Origin: Nannocystis bainbridge
Lineage (GTDB): Bacteria; Myxococcota_A; Polyangia; Nannocystales; Nannocystaceae
DNA: 64,000 nt
Assembly (NCBI RefSeq): GCF_028368995.1
Contig: NZ_JAQNDL010000001.1
Coordinates: forward strand, 496,001-560,000
Reading direction: 5' to 3'
Shown: positions 49,597 to 57,989 of the stretch, one piece after another
Layout: the number at the start of each line of letters is the position of its first letter
Numbering within the stretch: position 1 is the stretch's first letter
Made by a program: the position numbers and the translations under genes
The notes under the pieces: generated by a model
Told to the model about the DNA's origin: nothing
What the model saw: the letters and a program-made list of their open reading frames with translations, nothing else
Database searches by the model: none

Positions 49597-52026
49597 TCAC
49601 CCTTTCACGGGATCCATGATTCCGGGGCAGCCTTGCTTGCAGCACATGCGCTCCTCGGTCATGGCCTTCATTTTCTCGATCGTACCCCGTGGGAACTTGA
49701 GGTCCGGCACACAGGACGCGCAGACCCATGTCCCGCAGGTTTTGCAGGCGTATGACTTCACGGGCGTGGGGGGTTTGACTCCGCTGCAAAGCGGGCACCC
49801 GACTGCAGCACCTGTGGCCTGGCGGGGCTTCTTCCCCGCATGGAGATCGCGGAGGGCCTGCTTTCCCTCGTCGCTCAGCAGATAGCAGTGGATCTCCGCG
49901 CAAACCAACAGCTCGTGCGCTCCGACCAGCTCCTGCAGCTTTCCGATGTCGTTGGCTGACTGGGGCACGACGCCCTCGATCTCCAGCTTGAACTCGCCGA
50001 TCAAGCGCTGGCGAACGGGAGCCGGCAGGGCGAGGACCGCCCTCGTCAGGGCCGCGTACTCCTCCGTCTGGCCGGTGCGGCTCAGGTCGGCGTGGGTGCG
50101 GAGATTGTCGGGCTCGGGACCGTCCACGCCTCCTCCGCTGGACCATGCCTCGGCGTAGCCCACCTTCTCCCGCATATACGCCAGGAACCCTTCGTTGTGG
50201 GCGAGGCCCCATTTCCCCGCGATCGCGGTCTTGGCAGGGTCTTCCAGGTTCAAATCGCCCTTCAAGAACGGAGCGAAGAAGAAGATGATCCCCGTCCCGA
50301 TCCGGGTGATCTGCGGGTTTGCATACCCGCCGCCCAGCGCGGGAGGGCCGGGAGTCAGGACGAGGCCGTGCTTCTCGTCGGCCAGCTCCTTCTCCAACAT
50401 GGACGCGAACATCGTGCTGCCGGACTTCAGCGCATCGAACACGCAGGTGTTGAGAATCGTGTCCCCGATGTCGCGCAGGATCACCCGACGCGCAGCGCCC
50501 TTGCCCGCCCTGTCGAAGGCGCTCAGGAAGTTCTGCGCGTTCGATGTCATGTGCTGGAGCCCGAAGTACGCCAACATCTCGGCCTTCGCGCGGCCGGCCG
50601 GGGTCGCGAAGTTCTGGGTCCAGAAATCCACCCAGTCGCACTTCGGCTCCCACGTCTCGGCGAAGGCCTTGCCGTGGCTGGGGATGGCCAGCGCCGGAAA
50701 CCACACCTCGCCCTCGCCGGCGCCCCCGATCTCGCGGATCTGGATGCCGTCCCACTCTGCGCCGTCGCGGAGCAAGATGCTGAGGATCTCGATCTGGTAC
50801 CCGGCTTCGAACGTCTGGGCCCCGAACTTTTTCTGCACCCCCGCGATGATGTTCGAGCGAGACATCGCATGGATGGAGTTCGCTTCGAGCTTGTCTTTGC
50901 CGTTGACTCGCTGACTCTGGGTGGCCACGTAGTCCACCCCCGTCTTGACCGAGTAATACTTCGCGGCTGCGTTCGCGTCGTCCGCCTGATGCTGCATCAG
51001 CGTCTTGGCCGTGACGTCCCCCTCTACTTGCGGGAGCTTCTGATTGTCAGCCTCGTCGGGGCGCAGCTTCCATGTGTTGTCCTGGTCGGGCGACAGGTCG
51101 ACCTTCGCAGGGGGGAAAGCAGTGATCGTGCTGCGCGAGGCCGTCGCCCACCTGGGCAGGGTCGCGGCCAGCCGCTTCGCATCGAACTTCTCGAACGCGC
51201 CGAGGTTCTTGCCGATCGCGCCTGATTTCGGCGAGTTATCGTCATAGTTGAACGGCATGACGATGAACGGCGGCTCCACGTCGACGGTGTTCTTGGTCCT
51301 GTCGGACGTCAGCGCGCGGCTGAGGATCACCGTCTTGGGCTTGGCGACGAAGGCGAACTTGTCCGGTTCGTTCGGGCGGCCCCCCTCCACCGAGTAGCAC
51401 GGCAAGAACGTCTTCAGCAACGCCTTGTGCTGATCGTAGTCCAGCTGTTCCAGGACGGCGATCTTGACGGCTCCCCCCCCCGACGTGCCATCGTCGTGCT
51501 CCGGCTGCCAGGACGTCTGACCGTCCTTGCGCAGAAGATCGTAGTTCAGCCGATACAGCCCGAGCTTCCGCTCCTTGCCGCCGCGTTGGTACTTCGGATC
51601 CGAATTCCCCTCGGTCTCCCAGATCAACCAGTCCCGGTCCGTTTCATCGTTCTGTTGGATGTCGAAGATCGACACCATCTTCTTCGGGCTGGCTTCCGAC
51701 GATGCGTTGTTCGACTGCCCCTGAGCATGCGGGGCGAGCCTCACCTCCACAGTGGGGGTGACGACGTACGAGGGGTCGTCCTCGCTGTCCCTGGGTACGA
51801 CGAAACGGCCGCGAAATTGCGCGCCCGGACTCGGCGGATGATCCAACAAGAGCGTGTCGCCGCCCTTCGCCTGGACCTCCTCGAATTCGAAGGCACCTTC
51901 GGCGTTCACCGTCCCCGTCCCCGTCGCGCCCTTGACAGCCATTCCCTGGCGTTGGAGGGTCCAGCTCACCTCGTCCTTCTCGACCGTCGGCTCGTCTCTC
52001 TTCTTCAGGGTGAGCTTGAACTTCAT
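49597..52026 (-). CDS. Large putative secreted effector with C-terminal RING-like C4-C4 zinc module
   Basis: 809 residues. Residues ~1-100 form an Ig/transthyretin-like beta domain resembling that of the LysM partner. A long central region (FDIQQNDETDRDWLIWETEG, VILRDIGDTILNTCVFDALK, FFFAPFLKGDLNLEDPAKTA) has no family I can name. The C-terminus (744-800) has ordered Cys pairs: C744/C747, C761/C764, C769/C772 and C795-C796/C800. This gives two interleavable zinc sites as in RING or related E3-type fingers. There is no signal peptide, so secretion would need a dedicated machine. It lies 6 bp downstream of the LysM gene. Codon and base composition are visibly less GC-rich than in neighbours, suggesting transfer. 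Confidence 0.75.
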   Translation of the reverse strand: MKFKLTLKKRDEPTVEKDEVSWTLQRQGMAVKGATGTGTVNAEGAFEFEEVQAKGGDTLLLDHPPSPGAQFRGRFVVPRDSEDDPSYVVTPTVEVRLAPHAQGQSNNASSEASPKKMVSIFDIQQNDETDRDWLIWETEGNSDPKYQRGGKERKLGLYRLNYDLLRKDGQTSWQPEHDDGTSGGGAVKIAVLEQLDYDQHKALLKTFLPCYSVEGGRPNEPDKFAFVAKPKTVILSRALTSDRTKNTVDVEPPFIVMPFNYDDNSPKSGAIGKNLGAFEKFDAKRLAATLPRWATASRSTITAFPPAKVDLSPDQDNTWKLRPDEADNQKLPQVEGDVTAKTLMQHQADDANAAAKYYSVKTGVDYVATQSQRVNGKDKLEANSIHAMSRSNIIAGVQKKFGAQTFEAGYQIEILSILLRDGAEWDGIQIREIGGAGEGEVWFPALAIPSHGKAFAETWEPKCDWVDFWTQNFATPAGRAKAEMLAYFGLQHMTSNAQNFLSAFDRAGKGAARRVILRDIGDTILNTCVFDALKSGSTMFASMLEKELADEKHGLVLTPGPPALGGGYANPQITRIGTGIIFFFAPFLKGDLNLEDPAKTAIAGKWGLAHNEGFLAYMREKVGYAEAWSSGGGVDGPEPDNLRTHADLSRTGQTEEYAALTRAVLALPAPVRQRLIGEFKLEIEGVVPQSANDIGKLQELVGAHELLVCAEIHCYLLSDEGKQALRDLHAGKKPRQATGAAVGCPLCSGVKPPTPVKSYACKTCGTWVCASCVPDLKFPRGTIEKMKAMTEERMCCKQGCPGIMDPVKG

Positions 52027-52032
52027 GGCTTC

Positions 52033-52668
52033 CTATCTCCCGTAGACTTCCCGGAGCTTTAGACGGTTCGCGTCGTTGCATTCGCCAGTCGGCGGCATCC
52101 CCTGCTCTGCTTCGAACCGCGAGATCGCGGCTCGGAAGGCTTCGCTGACGGTCTCGTCCAGATCGCCGACCTCGTACCCGAGGTTCTGCAGGCGCTGCTT
52201 GAACCCCGTCACCTCGTCGATCGGATTCAGCCGCCCCAGCTCCAGCCGAAATTCCCGCCGCCTTTCCCCCTCGTCGACGCGAAGGGTGCCGAGCCCTGCG
52301 TTCGGCGGGATGGCGATGCTGATGCCGCCCTCGCCGTCGGTTTGGCCCGAGAGCGTGACCCCGTCGACCTCGAGCTCGAACTTCTTGTTCCGCAGCGGTT
52401 CGCCGTAACAGTTGACGACGATGTTCAGCCGCGCCGGCACGCCCCTGTAGCGGAACACATGGTTCGCGTCGGTCGGCTTGATCACGGTCTTGATCCGCTT
52501 GTCCGGAACGAACACGATGTCGCCGGGCATGAGGACGTTGATATCCTTGCGCCTGGCCCTCAGGTCGTCATTCTCCGGGTGGTTCCAGATCGTCTCCGGA
52601 AAGAAGCCGTGCTGAAATGCGATGCTGGAGATGCAATCTCCGGGTTCGACGCGATGACGGGTTGCCAC
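52033..52668 (-). CDS. LysM and peptidoglycan-binding domain protein
   Basis: 211 residues. An N-terminal LysM-like domain (~3-55: RHRVEPGDCISSIAFQHGF, then LMPGDIVFVPDKR) is followed by a beta domain (~65-145: GVPARLNIVVNCYGEPLRNK, TDGEGGISIAIPPNAGLG). A peptidoglycan-binding-1 domain (~150-205: FKQRLQNLGYEVGDLDETVS, FEAEQGMPPTGECNDAN) completes it. There is no signal peptide. This architecture is known from proteins encoded beside T6SS/contractile-injection effectors, where it probably acts as carrier or wall-binding adaptor. It is the first gene of the two-gene unit with the 809-residue protein. Confidence 0.85.
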   Translation of the reverse strand: MATRHRVEPGDCISSIAFQHGFFPETIWNHPENDDLRARRKDINVLMPGDIVFVPDKRIKTVIKPTDANHVFRYRGVPARLNIVVNCYGEPLRNKKFELEVDGVTLSGQTDGEGGISIAIPPNAGLGTLRVDEGERRREFRLELGRLNPIDEVTGFKQRLQNLGYEVGDLDETVSEAFRAAISRFEAEQGMPPTGECNDANRLKLREVYGR

Positions 52669-53161
52669 GGTGCTCCTTTCAATCCCGGAAACGGCCCGCT
52701 ATCCCTGGTCGATGCCGCCCCCAGCCTCCGCGTCCCGGGGTGACGAAAGTGTCCGGAGCGCGAGGCCGACGCTATCACAGCCAGGGACCTCGTCGATCGT
52801 CGCTTCGGACCCTCGCGGAGCGCTCGAAGATGCTCGCACGAGGATGGGGCCGAACCGCGCCTCGAGAGTGTTACCGCCCCTCGCGCCGGTGGTGAACCTC
52901 GGGCAAGCTCGGCAGGCTTGCGACGAGGCGCCTGCCGCGATCCTCGCCGTGGTCGTCGACCCACCGGGTCCTACGGACAGCTTCGATCAGCCCCACCCAC
53001 CACATCGACTTCCGGATCGCCCGCGTTCCGGCGGCCCGCGCACGGCCTCGCGCCTTCGTCCGCGAGCGATCGGCCGCGAGCGTGCGCGGGCGATTGCGTC
53101 GGCGAGGCAATCGCCAGGCGGCCTCGCCTCCTCCGGCGCGGCCGCCTGGCCCGAAGGACCC
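52669..53161. other. Intergenic region, 493 bp
   Basis: It contains the promoter side of the LysM/effector unit (reverse strand, right of 52668) and, at its right end, two strong hairpins downstream of the SPW-like gene. One has arms GCGATTGC/GCAATCGC (53090-53114); the adjacent one is listed separately as a terminator. No gene is supported. Confidence 0.5.
53114..53149 (-). terminator. Hairpin terminator downstream of the SPW-like gene
   Basis: CCAGGCGGC (53114-53122) and GCCGCCTGG (53141-53149) pair perfectly, ending 13 bp beyond the stop of the reverse-strand gene at 53162. A second perfect hairpin (53090-53114) abuts it. Confidence 0.6.
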
Positions 53162-53602
53162 CTACGCGGCGCGGCCGACGTTGCCGGCGCGGGACCCCGT
53201 GGCGGTCGCCTCGGTGCGAACCTGCCGGTCGCGGGCGTCGGCCTTGTCGACCTCGGCGCTCTTGTAGTCGGTCGTGGCCCACAGGCCGAATAGGACGATC
53301 CCGGTGCCGACGAAGAAGTCGCGCTCCGGGCTGGCGTTCTGGAAGCCGGCGAGCCACGGCAGGGCCACCAGCGCCAGCGCGGCGACCATCTCGATGCCGC
53401 CGTGGACCGGGAACGGGACCAGGCGCAGCACGCCCAGCGGATAGCGGGTCAGCAGCGACAGCGAGAGCAGCGCCCCGCCGACCACGTAGGCGCTGAGCAT
53501 GGCGGCGTCGTCGTGGAAATCGAGCAAGCTCGGGGCGAGCAGGAACAGCGCCGCGAACAGGTAGTCGAGGACGCCATGGACACGCGGTGACACGAATCTC
53601 AT
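53162..53602 (-). CDS. Four-helix membrane protein, SPW-repeat-like (paralogue 1)
   Basis: 146 residues from ATG 53602 (GGGAG upstream). Four hydrophobic helices are visible, including VLDYLFAALFLLAPSLL and MVAALALVALPWLAGF; the motifs HGxLD, RYPLG and PWLxGF match the gene at 53922. The helix-PW-LGF pattern is that of SPW-repeat membrane proteins. The C-terminus is a charged cytoplasmic tail. Function is unknown; such proteins occur in many soil bacteria. Confidence 0.75.
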   Translation of the reverse strand: MRFVSPRVHGVLDYLFAALFLLAPSLLDFHDDAAMLSAYVVGGALLSLSLLTRYPLGVLRLVPFPVHGGIEMVAALALVALPWLAGFQNASPERDFFVGTGIVLFGLWATTDYKSAEVDKADARDRQVRTEATATGSRAGNVGRAA

Positions 53603-53921
53603 CGGTATTCTCCCGGGTCTGGCCGGGACCGGCGATCGGCCCGCGGCTGGTTTCCGCCTATGCATAGAGACGACCGCCGCTCGGGCAAGCCGGGGCGCGC
53701 CGCGGCGGCCCGTGACGCGGTCGGTCGCGGGCAGGCTCGACGGGCCGGCTGCGCCGCCGACCGCCGCGACGATGGTTTGCGGATACGTCGGGGCCGGTGA
53801 TGAATGACGTCAGCGAGCGCGGCGGTCTCCCGACCGGCGCGGGGCCGCGGACCTCGCCGGCGGCAGCGACAAGGGATTTGACCAGCCTGCGCGCCCGGAA
53901 ACTCGCGCTAGCCTTGGCCTC
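53603..53921. other. Divergent region, 319 bp, between the two SPW-like genes
   Basis: Both SPW-like genes are transcribed away from this segment, so it should hold two promoters. No obvious palindrome or gene is seen. Confidence 0.4.
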
Positions 53922-54356
53922 GTGGCGAATGCAAAGACCCCGCGGGTATGCCCGCCCGAGCTGCACGGCGCGCTCGACACTGGCCTCGTCGTCGCCCTGG
54001 CGCTGGCTCCGGCGGCCTTCCCGCCCGGGACCCCGCGCGTGGCCACGACCGCCTGTTACCTGCTCATGCTCGGGCTGTGGCTGCTGTCCCAGCTCACCTG
54101 TTATCCGTTCGGCTCCGCCTGCGTCATCCGCTACAGCGTGCACGGGATCCTCGAGGTCGCGCTGGCGCCGATCCTCATCGCCCTGCCCTGGCTGCTCGGC
54201 TTCGCCGACTCGCCCGTGGCGCTCGCCGTATTCGTGGCGGCGGGCGTCGCCACTTTGCTGCTGGGGCTGTCGGCGTGGGGTCGCCGCGACGAGCGCGAGG
54301 CTCCGCACCAGCCGCCGATCGATCGCGGGGCGCGGCCGCCACATCAGGGTGTTTGA
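53922..54356 (+). CDS. Four-helix membrane protein, SPW-repeat-like (paralogue 2)
   Basis: 144 residues from GTG 53922. Helices at about 20-35, 45-60, 70-95 and 100-118 share HGALD, CYPFG and ALPWLLGFADS with the divergent paralogue at 53162. It has a charged C-terminus (WGRRDEREAPHQPP). It is 157 bp upstream of the second ferritin-like locus on the same strand. Function is unknown. Confidence 0.75.
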   Translation: MANAKTPRVCPPELHGALDTGLVVALALAPAAFPPGTPRVATTACYLLMLGLWLLSQLTCYPFGSACVIRYSVHGILEVALAPILIALPWLLGFADSPVALAVFVAAGVATLLLGLSAWGRRDEREAPHQPPIDRGARPPHQGV

Positions 54357-54513
54357 AGACCTTGCGCCAATGGAGGGGCGTTCGCGCCGCCACCGTCCCG
54401 CGATCGGTACATGCGTCGTCAAGGCCCCCTGGGTCGCCAAATTTGGTTTTCGTGTTGCTCCGATCCGCGACGCGCCTCAGAGAGGCGATTGCATCCACTG
54501 TCCAGGAGCTGGA

Positions 54514-55722
54514 ATGAGCCTCGATATCTTCAAAGAGCGCGGTACGCCGCTCGATCGGCAATCCTTCACATGGAAGGACATGGTCGGCGAGCCCTACAGC
54601 AAGCTCGACGACGACGCCTTCACGCGCGTGCGTCAGATCTTGATGCACGGCGTGGAGCAGGAGTCCTGCCGCTTCAAGCACTTCGCGGCCCGCTTCAACC
54701 CCGAGCTGCGCCTGCCGCTCGCGCGCATCCGGCGGGTCGAGCACCACCAGGCGACGATGGTCAACTGGCTGATGCCGGGCGACCAGTCGACGCTCGAGAC
54801 GACGATCGGCTTCGAGCAGGTGGCGATCGAGGTCACCGCCCACGTCGCCGCGGTCGAGCCCGATCCCTACATGGCCCAGATCTACCGCTTCGGCCTGCTC
54901 GAGGACTTCGATCACCTTTACCGCTACGCCGCCCTGATGGACCGCCTGTGCGGCAAGGACGCCAACAACATCCTTCAGAGCTACACCGACGTGATGCCCG
55001 GGCGGCCGACCTCGGTCGAGCACCGCGCGCCCGAGGACGACCTGCGCCTTCACTACCAGAAGACCCGGGCCGCGCCGCTGACGAAGATCCACGCGGCGCT
55101 GATCACCGGCTCGGAGTGGCAGACGCGGGACTACTACCTGACCGTCGGCCCGACCTTCGCCGACCCGATCGCCCGCCAGCTCTACGCCGAGATCGCCTCG
55201 ATCGAGGAGCAGCACGTCACCCAGTACGAGGCGCTCAGCGATCCGAGCGAGACCTGGCTCGAGAAGTGGCTCGTGCAGGAGGCGACCGAGGTCTACGCCT
55301 ACTGGAGCTGCTATTCGCAGGAGCAGAACCCGCGGATCAAGCTGATCTGGGAGCGCTTCCTCAGCTACGAGCTCGAGCACCTGCGGCTGGTCCGCGAGCT
55401 GATGCAGAAGCTCGAGAACCGCGATCCGGCGGAGCTGCTGCCGGCCGAGTTCCCGGACCCGCTGAGCTTCACCAGCCACCGCAAGTTCGTGCGCGAGACG
55501 CTGGCGGCCGAGGTCGACCTGCGGGCGCGCGGCTACGACATCGTCCCGATGGACCAGGACAGCCCGGCGTCGATCGCCTACCGGGCCCAGCTCAACGCGG
55601 GCGGCTCGCCGTCCGAGGCCGTGGCCGCCGGCTATCACTGGCGCCCCGGGACCGAGCTCACCGACCGGCGTGTGCGCGACGCAGCGTTCGCGCCGCTGAG
55701 CGGACAGGAGGCTGCACAATGA
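54514..55722 (+). CDS. Ferritin-like di-iron protein, long form (paralogue 2)
   Basis: 402 residues from ATG 54514 (CCAGGAGCTGGA upstream). The ligand pattern is as in paralogue 1: ETTIGFEQVAIEV, LLEDFDHLYRYAALM, ASIEEQHVTQYEAL and SYELEHLRLVREL. Shared blocks NWLMPGDQSTLETT and DVMPGRPTSVEHR confirm common descent. The N-terminal ~60 residues and the C-terminal ~60 (YDIVPMDQDSPASI and onwards) diverge. A di-iron oxidase, peroxidase or storage role is inferred from the fold only. Its stop overlaps the start of the next gene (ATGA), so the two products are probably partners. Confidence 0.82.
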   Translation: MSLDIFKERGTPLDRQSFTWKDMVGEPYSKLDDDAFTRVRQILMHGVEQESCRFKHFAARFNPELRLPLARIRRVEHHQATMVNWLMPGDQSTLETTIGFEQVAIEVTAHVAAVEPDPYMAQIYRFGLLEDFDHLYRYAALMDRLCGKDANNILQSYTDVMPGRPTSVEHRAPEDDLRLHYQKTRAAPLTKIHAALITGSEWQTRDYYLTVGPTFADPIARQLYAEIASIEEQHVTQYEALSDPSETWLEKWLVQEATEVYAYWSCYSQEQNPRIKLIWERFLSYELEHLRLVRELMQKLENRDPAELLPAEFPDPLSFTSHRKFVRETLAAEVDLRARGYDIVPMDQDSPASIAYRAQLNAGGSPSEAVAAGYHWRPGTELTDRRVRDAAFAPLSGQEAAQ

Positions 55723-56480
55723 ACAAGAACGACCGCCCCACCGACATCGGCATCAATCGCACCGGCATCGCCCTGTCGCCCCTGGACGGGCCGCTGACCG
55801 CGGAGGGCGCCAGCGCGGCCCCGCCGAGCTCGGCCGGCTCGTGGCAGGACGCGGCCATGGTCCGCCTCCGCTACGCCGCCGAGGCCAGCGAGTTCGGCCA
55901 CATGCCGCCGCCGGCGACCCTGCGCGGCCTGGCCAAGACCGCCAAGGAGCTGCTCAAGGGCCACAAGGCCAACGTGCTGCTCGACAAGCTCGGCGAGCGG
56001 CTGGCGTTCGAGCGCACCGGCGTGCGCCTCTACGACGGCCTGATCGTCAAGTTCGAGGCCAACGGCTCGTGGGAGGGCGGCCCGACGCTCGAGGAGCTGG
56101 TCGCCTTCCGCAGCGACGAGGCCCGCCACTTCGAGCTGATGGTCCAGGCCCTGGTCAAGCTCGGCGCCGACCCGACTGCGATGACCCCCTCGGCCGACAT
56201 CACGGCGGTCGAGAGCCTCGGCGTCCTGCAGGTCATCTCCGATCCCCGCACCGGCCTCGCCCACGCCCTGCACGCGCAGCAGATCGCCGAGCTGGCCGAC
56301 GTCGCCGGCTGGGACCTGCTCGCGTCGCTCTCCGAGACCCTCGGTCACACCGAGCTGGCCGCCGAGTGCCGGCGGGCGCTCGCGCAGGAGAACCTGCACG
56401 CCGCCGCGGTCGCGCGCTGGCTCAAGGCCCACGCGGAGGTCGCGGCCCGCGGCGAGCTCGAGCAGGCCGTCGCCAGCTGA
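55719..56480 (+). CDS. Ferritin-like protein, short form, partner of the long form
   Basis: 253 residues from ATG 55719, with ACAGGAGGCTGCACA as ribosome-binding region and ATGA overlap with the upstream stop. After a polar N-terminus, helices carry RLRYAAEASEFGHMP, ERTGVRLYDGLIVKFE, FRSDEARHFELMVQAL (ExxxHFE) and GHTELAAECRRALAQENLHAAAVA, placements compatible with a ferritin-like four-helix bundle. It probably forms a complex with the long form. A strong terminator follows, so this is a two-gene transcription unit. Confidence 0.8.
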   Translation: MNKNDRPTDIGINRTGIALSPLDGPLTAEGASAAPPSSAGSWQDAAMVRLRYAAEASEFGHMPPPATLRGLAKTAKELLKGHKANVLLDKLGERLAFERTGVRLYDGLIVKFEANGSWEGGPTLEELVAFRSDEARHFELMVQALVKLGADPTAMTPSADITAVESLGVLQVISDPRTGLAHALHAQQIAELADVAGWDLLASLSETLGHTELAAECRRALAQENLHAAAVARWLKAHAEVAARGELEQAVAS

Positions 56481-56495
56481 TCCTCGCAACGTCGC

Positions 56496-56538
56496 CACGA
56501 AGGCCGCCCTGCCCGCTCGGGCCCGGGCGGCCTTCGTG
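56496..56538. terminator. Very strong nested hairpin terminator
   Basis: CACGAAGGCCGCCC (56496-56509) pairs perfectly with GGGCGGCCTTCGTG (56525-56538), 14 base pairs. A second GCCCG/CGGGC pair stacks inside the loop. It follows the short ferritin-like gene by 15 bp and precedes the 3' end of the convergent GT2 gene, so it probably stops both transcripts. Confidence 0.8.
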
Positions 56539-56583
56539 TCTCATCGTCGCGCCGATGTCGTCGGCAATGCCAGCACCCCGCGC

Positions 56584-57417
56584 TCACGCCCTGCGCGTCG
56601 GCGCGATCGGCAGCACCCGCGGCGCGTCGACCTCGCGGTCGGGGATCGTCGTCGGCAGCTCGAGGTGATAGACGCCGCTCGGCATCAGCCCGCAGCCGCC
56701 GAAGCGGGCCATGACGCGCAGCTGGGCCAGCACGTCCTCCCCGCAGTGCTCGCGCGGCAGCTCGGTCCAGAACCCGAACCCGCCGACGGCGCGCAGCTTG
56801 GCCGCGTCGTAGAGCACGCAGCCGCCGACCCACGCGACCTTGTAACAGCGCGTGCGCTCGGGGGTCAGCGCCAGCGCGCGTTGCACGTGCCAGAGGTTGG
56901 CGGCGTTGTGAAGCTCGTGGCGCGACCACGCGGGGCCGCCGCACTCGACGAGCTCGGGCTCGACCGGCCCGTCCCACAGCTCGAAGCGCTGCTGGTGCGG
57001 GCGCAGGCAATCGATCCGGCTCAGGCCGATCACGGCGCTGCCGACGAAGCCGCAGCGCTCGCGCGCCAGGGCGGCGGTCATCTGTGCGACCACCCACGGC
57101 TCGAGCAGCAGGTCGTCGTCGAGGTAGAGCACCTGGTCCGCGCGGGCCTGGTCGAGCAAGAATTGCCGCTGCTCGGCGACGCCGCGCCGCGGCAAGTGAC
57201 GGTGCAGCTCCACCGCGTGGCCGTGCGCCCGCAGCACCCGCATCACCGCGCGCACCTCGCCGTGCGCCTCCACCGGCACGTCCCCCTGATCCGACACGAC
57301 GATCCGGAACGGGGCGCCGCCCGGCGCGATCAGGGTCTGCGCGCTCAAACTGGTCAAGGTGACGGCCAACGCGGCCGGACGACCGCACGTGGGGAGCAGC
57401 ACATCGAGGTGGTTCAT
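56584..57417 (-). CDS. Glycosyltransferase family 2
   Basis: 277 residues from ATG 57417, chosen because the GT-A domain starts there (MNHLDVLLPTCGRPAALAVT). Visible landmarks: the acidic pair in VLYLDDDLLLEP (DxD-like, nucleotide-sugar/metal site) and the acceptor-side EHCGEDVLAQLR. Some sequence upstream of this start is open but composition-poor. It probably transfers a sugar to a surface polysaccharide. It is convergent with the ferritin-like unit and 275 bp from a divergent DUF2795 gene. Confidence 0.85.
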   Translation of the reverse strand: MNHLDVLLPTCGRPAALAVTLTSLSAQTLIAPGGAPFRIVVSDQGDVPVEAHGEVRAVMRVLRAHGHAVELHRHLPRRGVAEQRQFLLDQARADQVLYLDDDLLLEPWVVAQMTAALARERCGFVGSAVIGLSRIDCLRPHQQRFELWDGPVEPELVECGGPAWSRHELHNAANLWHVQRALALTPERTRCYKVAWVGGCVLYDAAKLRAVGGFGFWTELPREHCGEDVLAQLRVMARFGGCGLMPSGVYHLELPTTIPDREVDAPRVLPIAPTRRA

Positions 57418-57692
57418 GACGAATGGGGGCAGCGCGGCGGCGCGAAGGCTTGCACACGTCGCCTCGACGACAAGCAAGGGCGACCGCCGCGGCGCCGTGA
57501 TTCGTGCATCGGCAATGCGCACACCCTCGCCGCCCAGGGCCGCTCCCGGGCCGTGCGCGGCGGACGAACGACACCTTCCATTTCATTGCCACGATCCACG
57601 CGGTGACCCTGGCCACGCCATCGTAGGAGCGCCGGAGCGCCGGCTTGACCGCAAAAACGCCGGTGCTATCCGTTTAGCCCGCGAGACGCATC

Positions 57693-57950
57693 ATGACCAA
57701 GACCCTGGCCTCCCCGATCGACCTGGCTCGTCACCTCCGCGGCATCGACTTCCCGGTCCAAAAAGAGGACCTGATCCAGCACGCCCGCGACAACAACGCC
57801 GACGAAGCCGTGCTGCGCGAGATGGAGGCGATGCCCGAGCAGGAGTTCCGCAGCATGAAGGACGTCACCCGGGCGATGGGCCACGCGGAGGACGAGCAAG
57901 ACGAGGAGCAGCCCGGCGTCCGCCAGGACAGGACCCGCAGCGGGCGCTGA
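57693..57950 (+). CDS. DUF2795 protein
   Basis: 85 residues; the first ~63 match the DUF2795 domain (ARHLRGIDFPVQKEDLIQHA, then NADEAVLREMEAMP, then FRSMKDVTRAMGH). These are small helical proteins of unknown function often found near stress genes. The C-terminus is acidic/Gln-rich. It starts 39 bp upstream of a glycosyltransferase gene on the same strand and could share its transcript. Confidence 0.85.
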   Translation: MTKTLASPIDLARHLRGIDFPVQKEDLIQHARDNNADEAVLREMEAMPEQEFRSMKDVTRAMGHAEDEQDEEQPGVRQDRTRSGR

Positions 57951-57989
57951 CCGCCCGCGCCGACGCGCGCGCCGAACCATCGGAGGACC

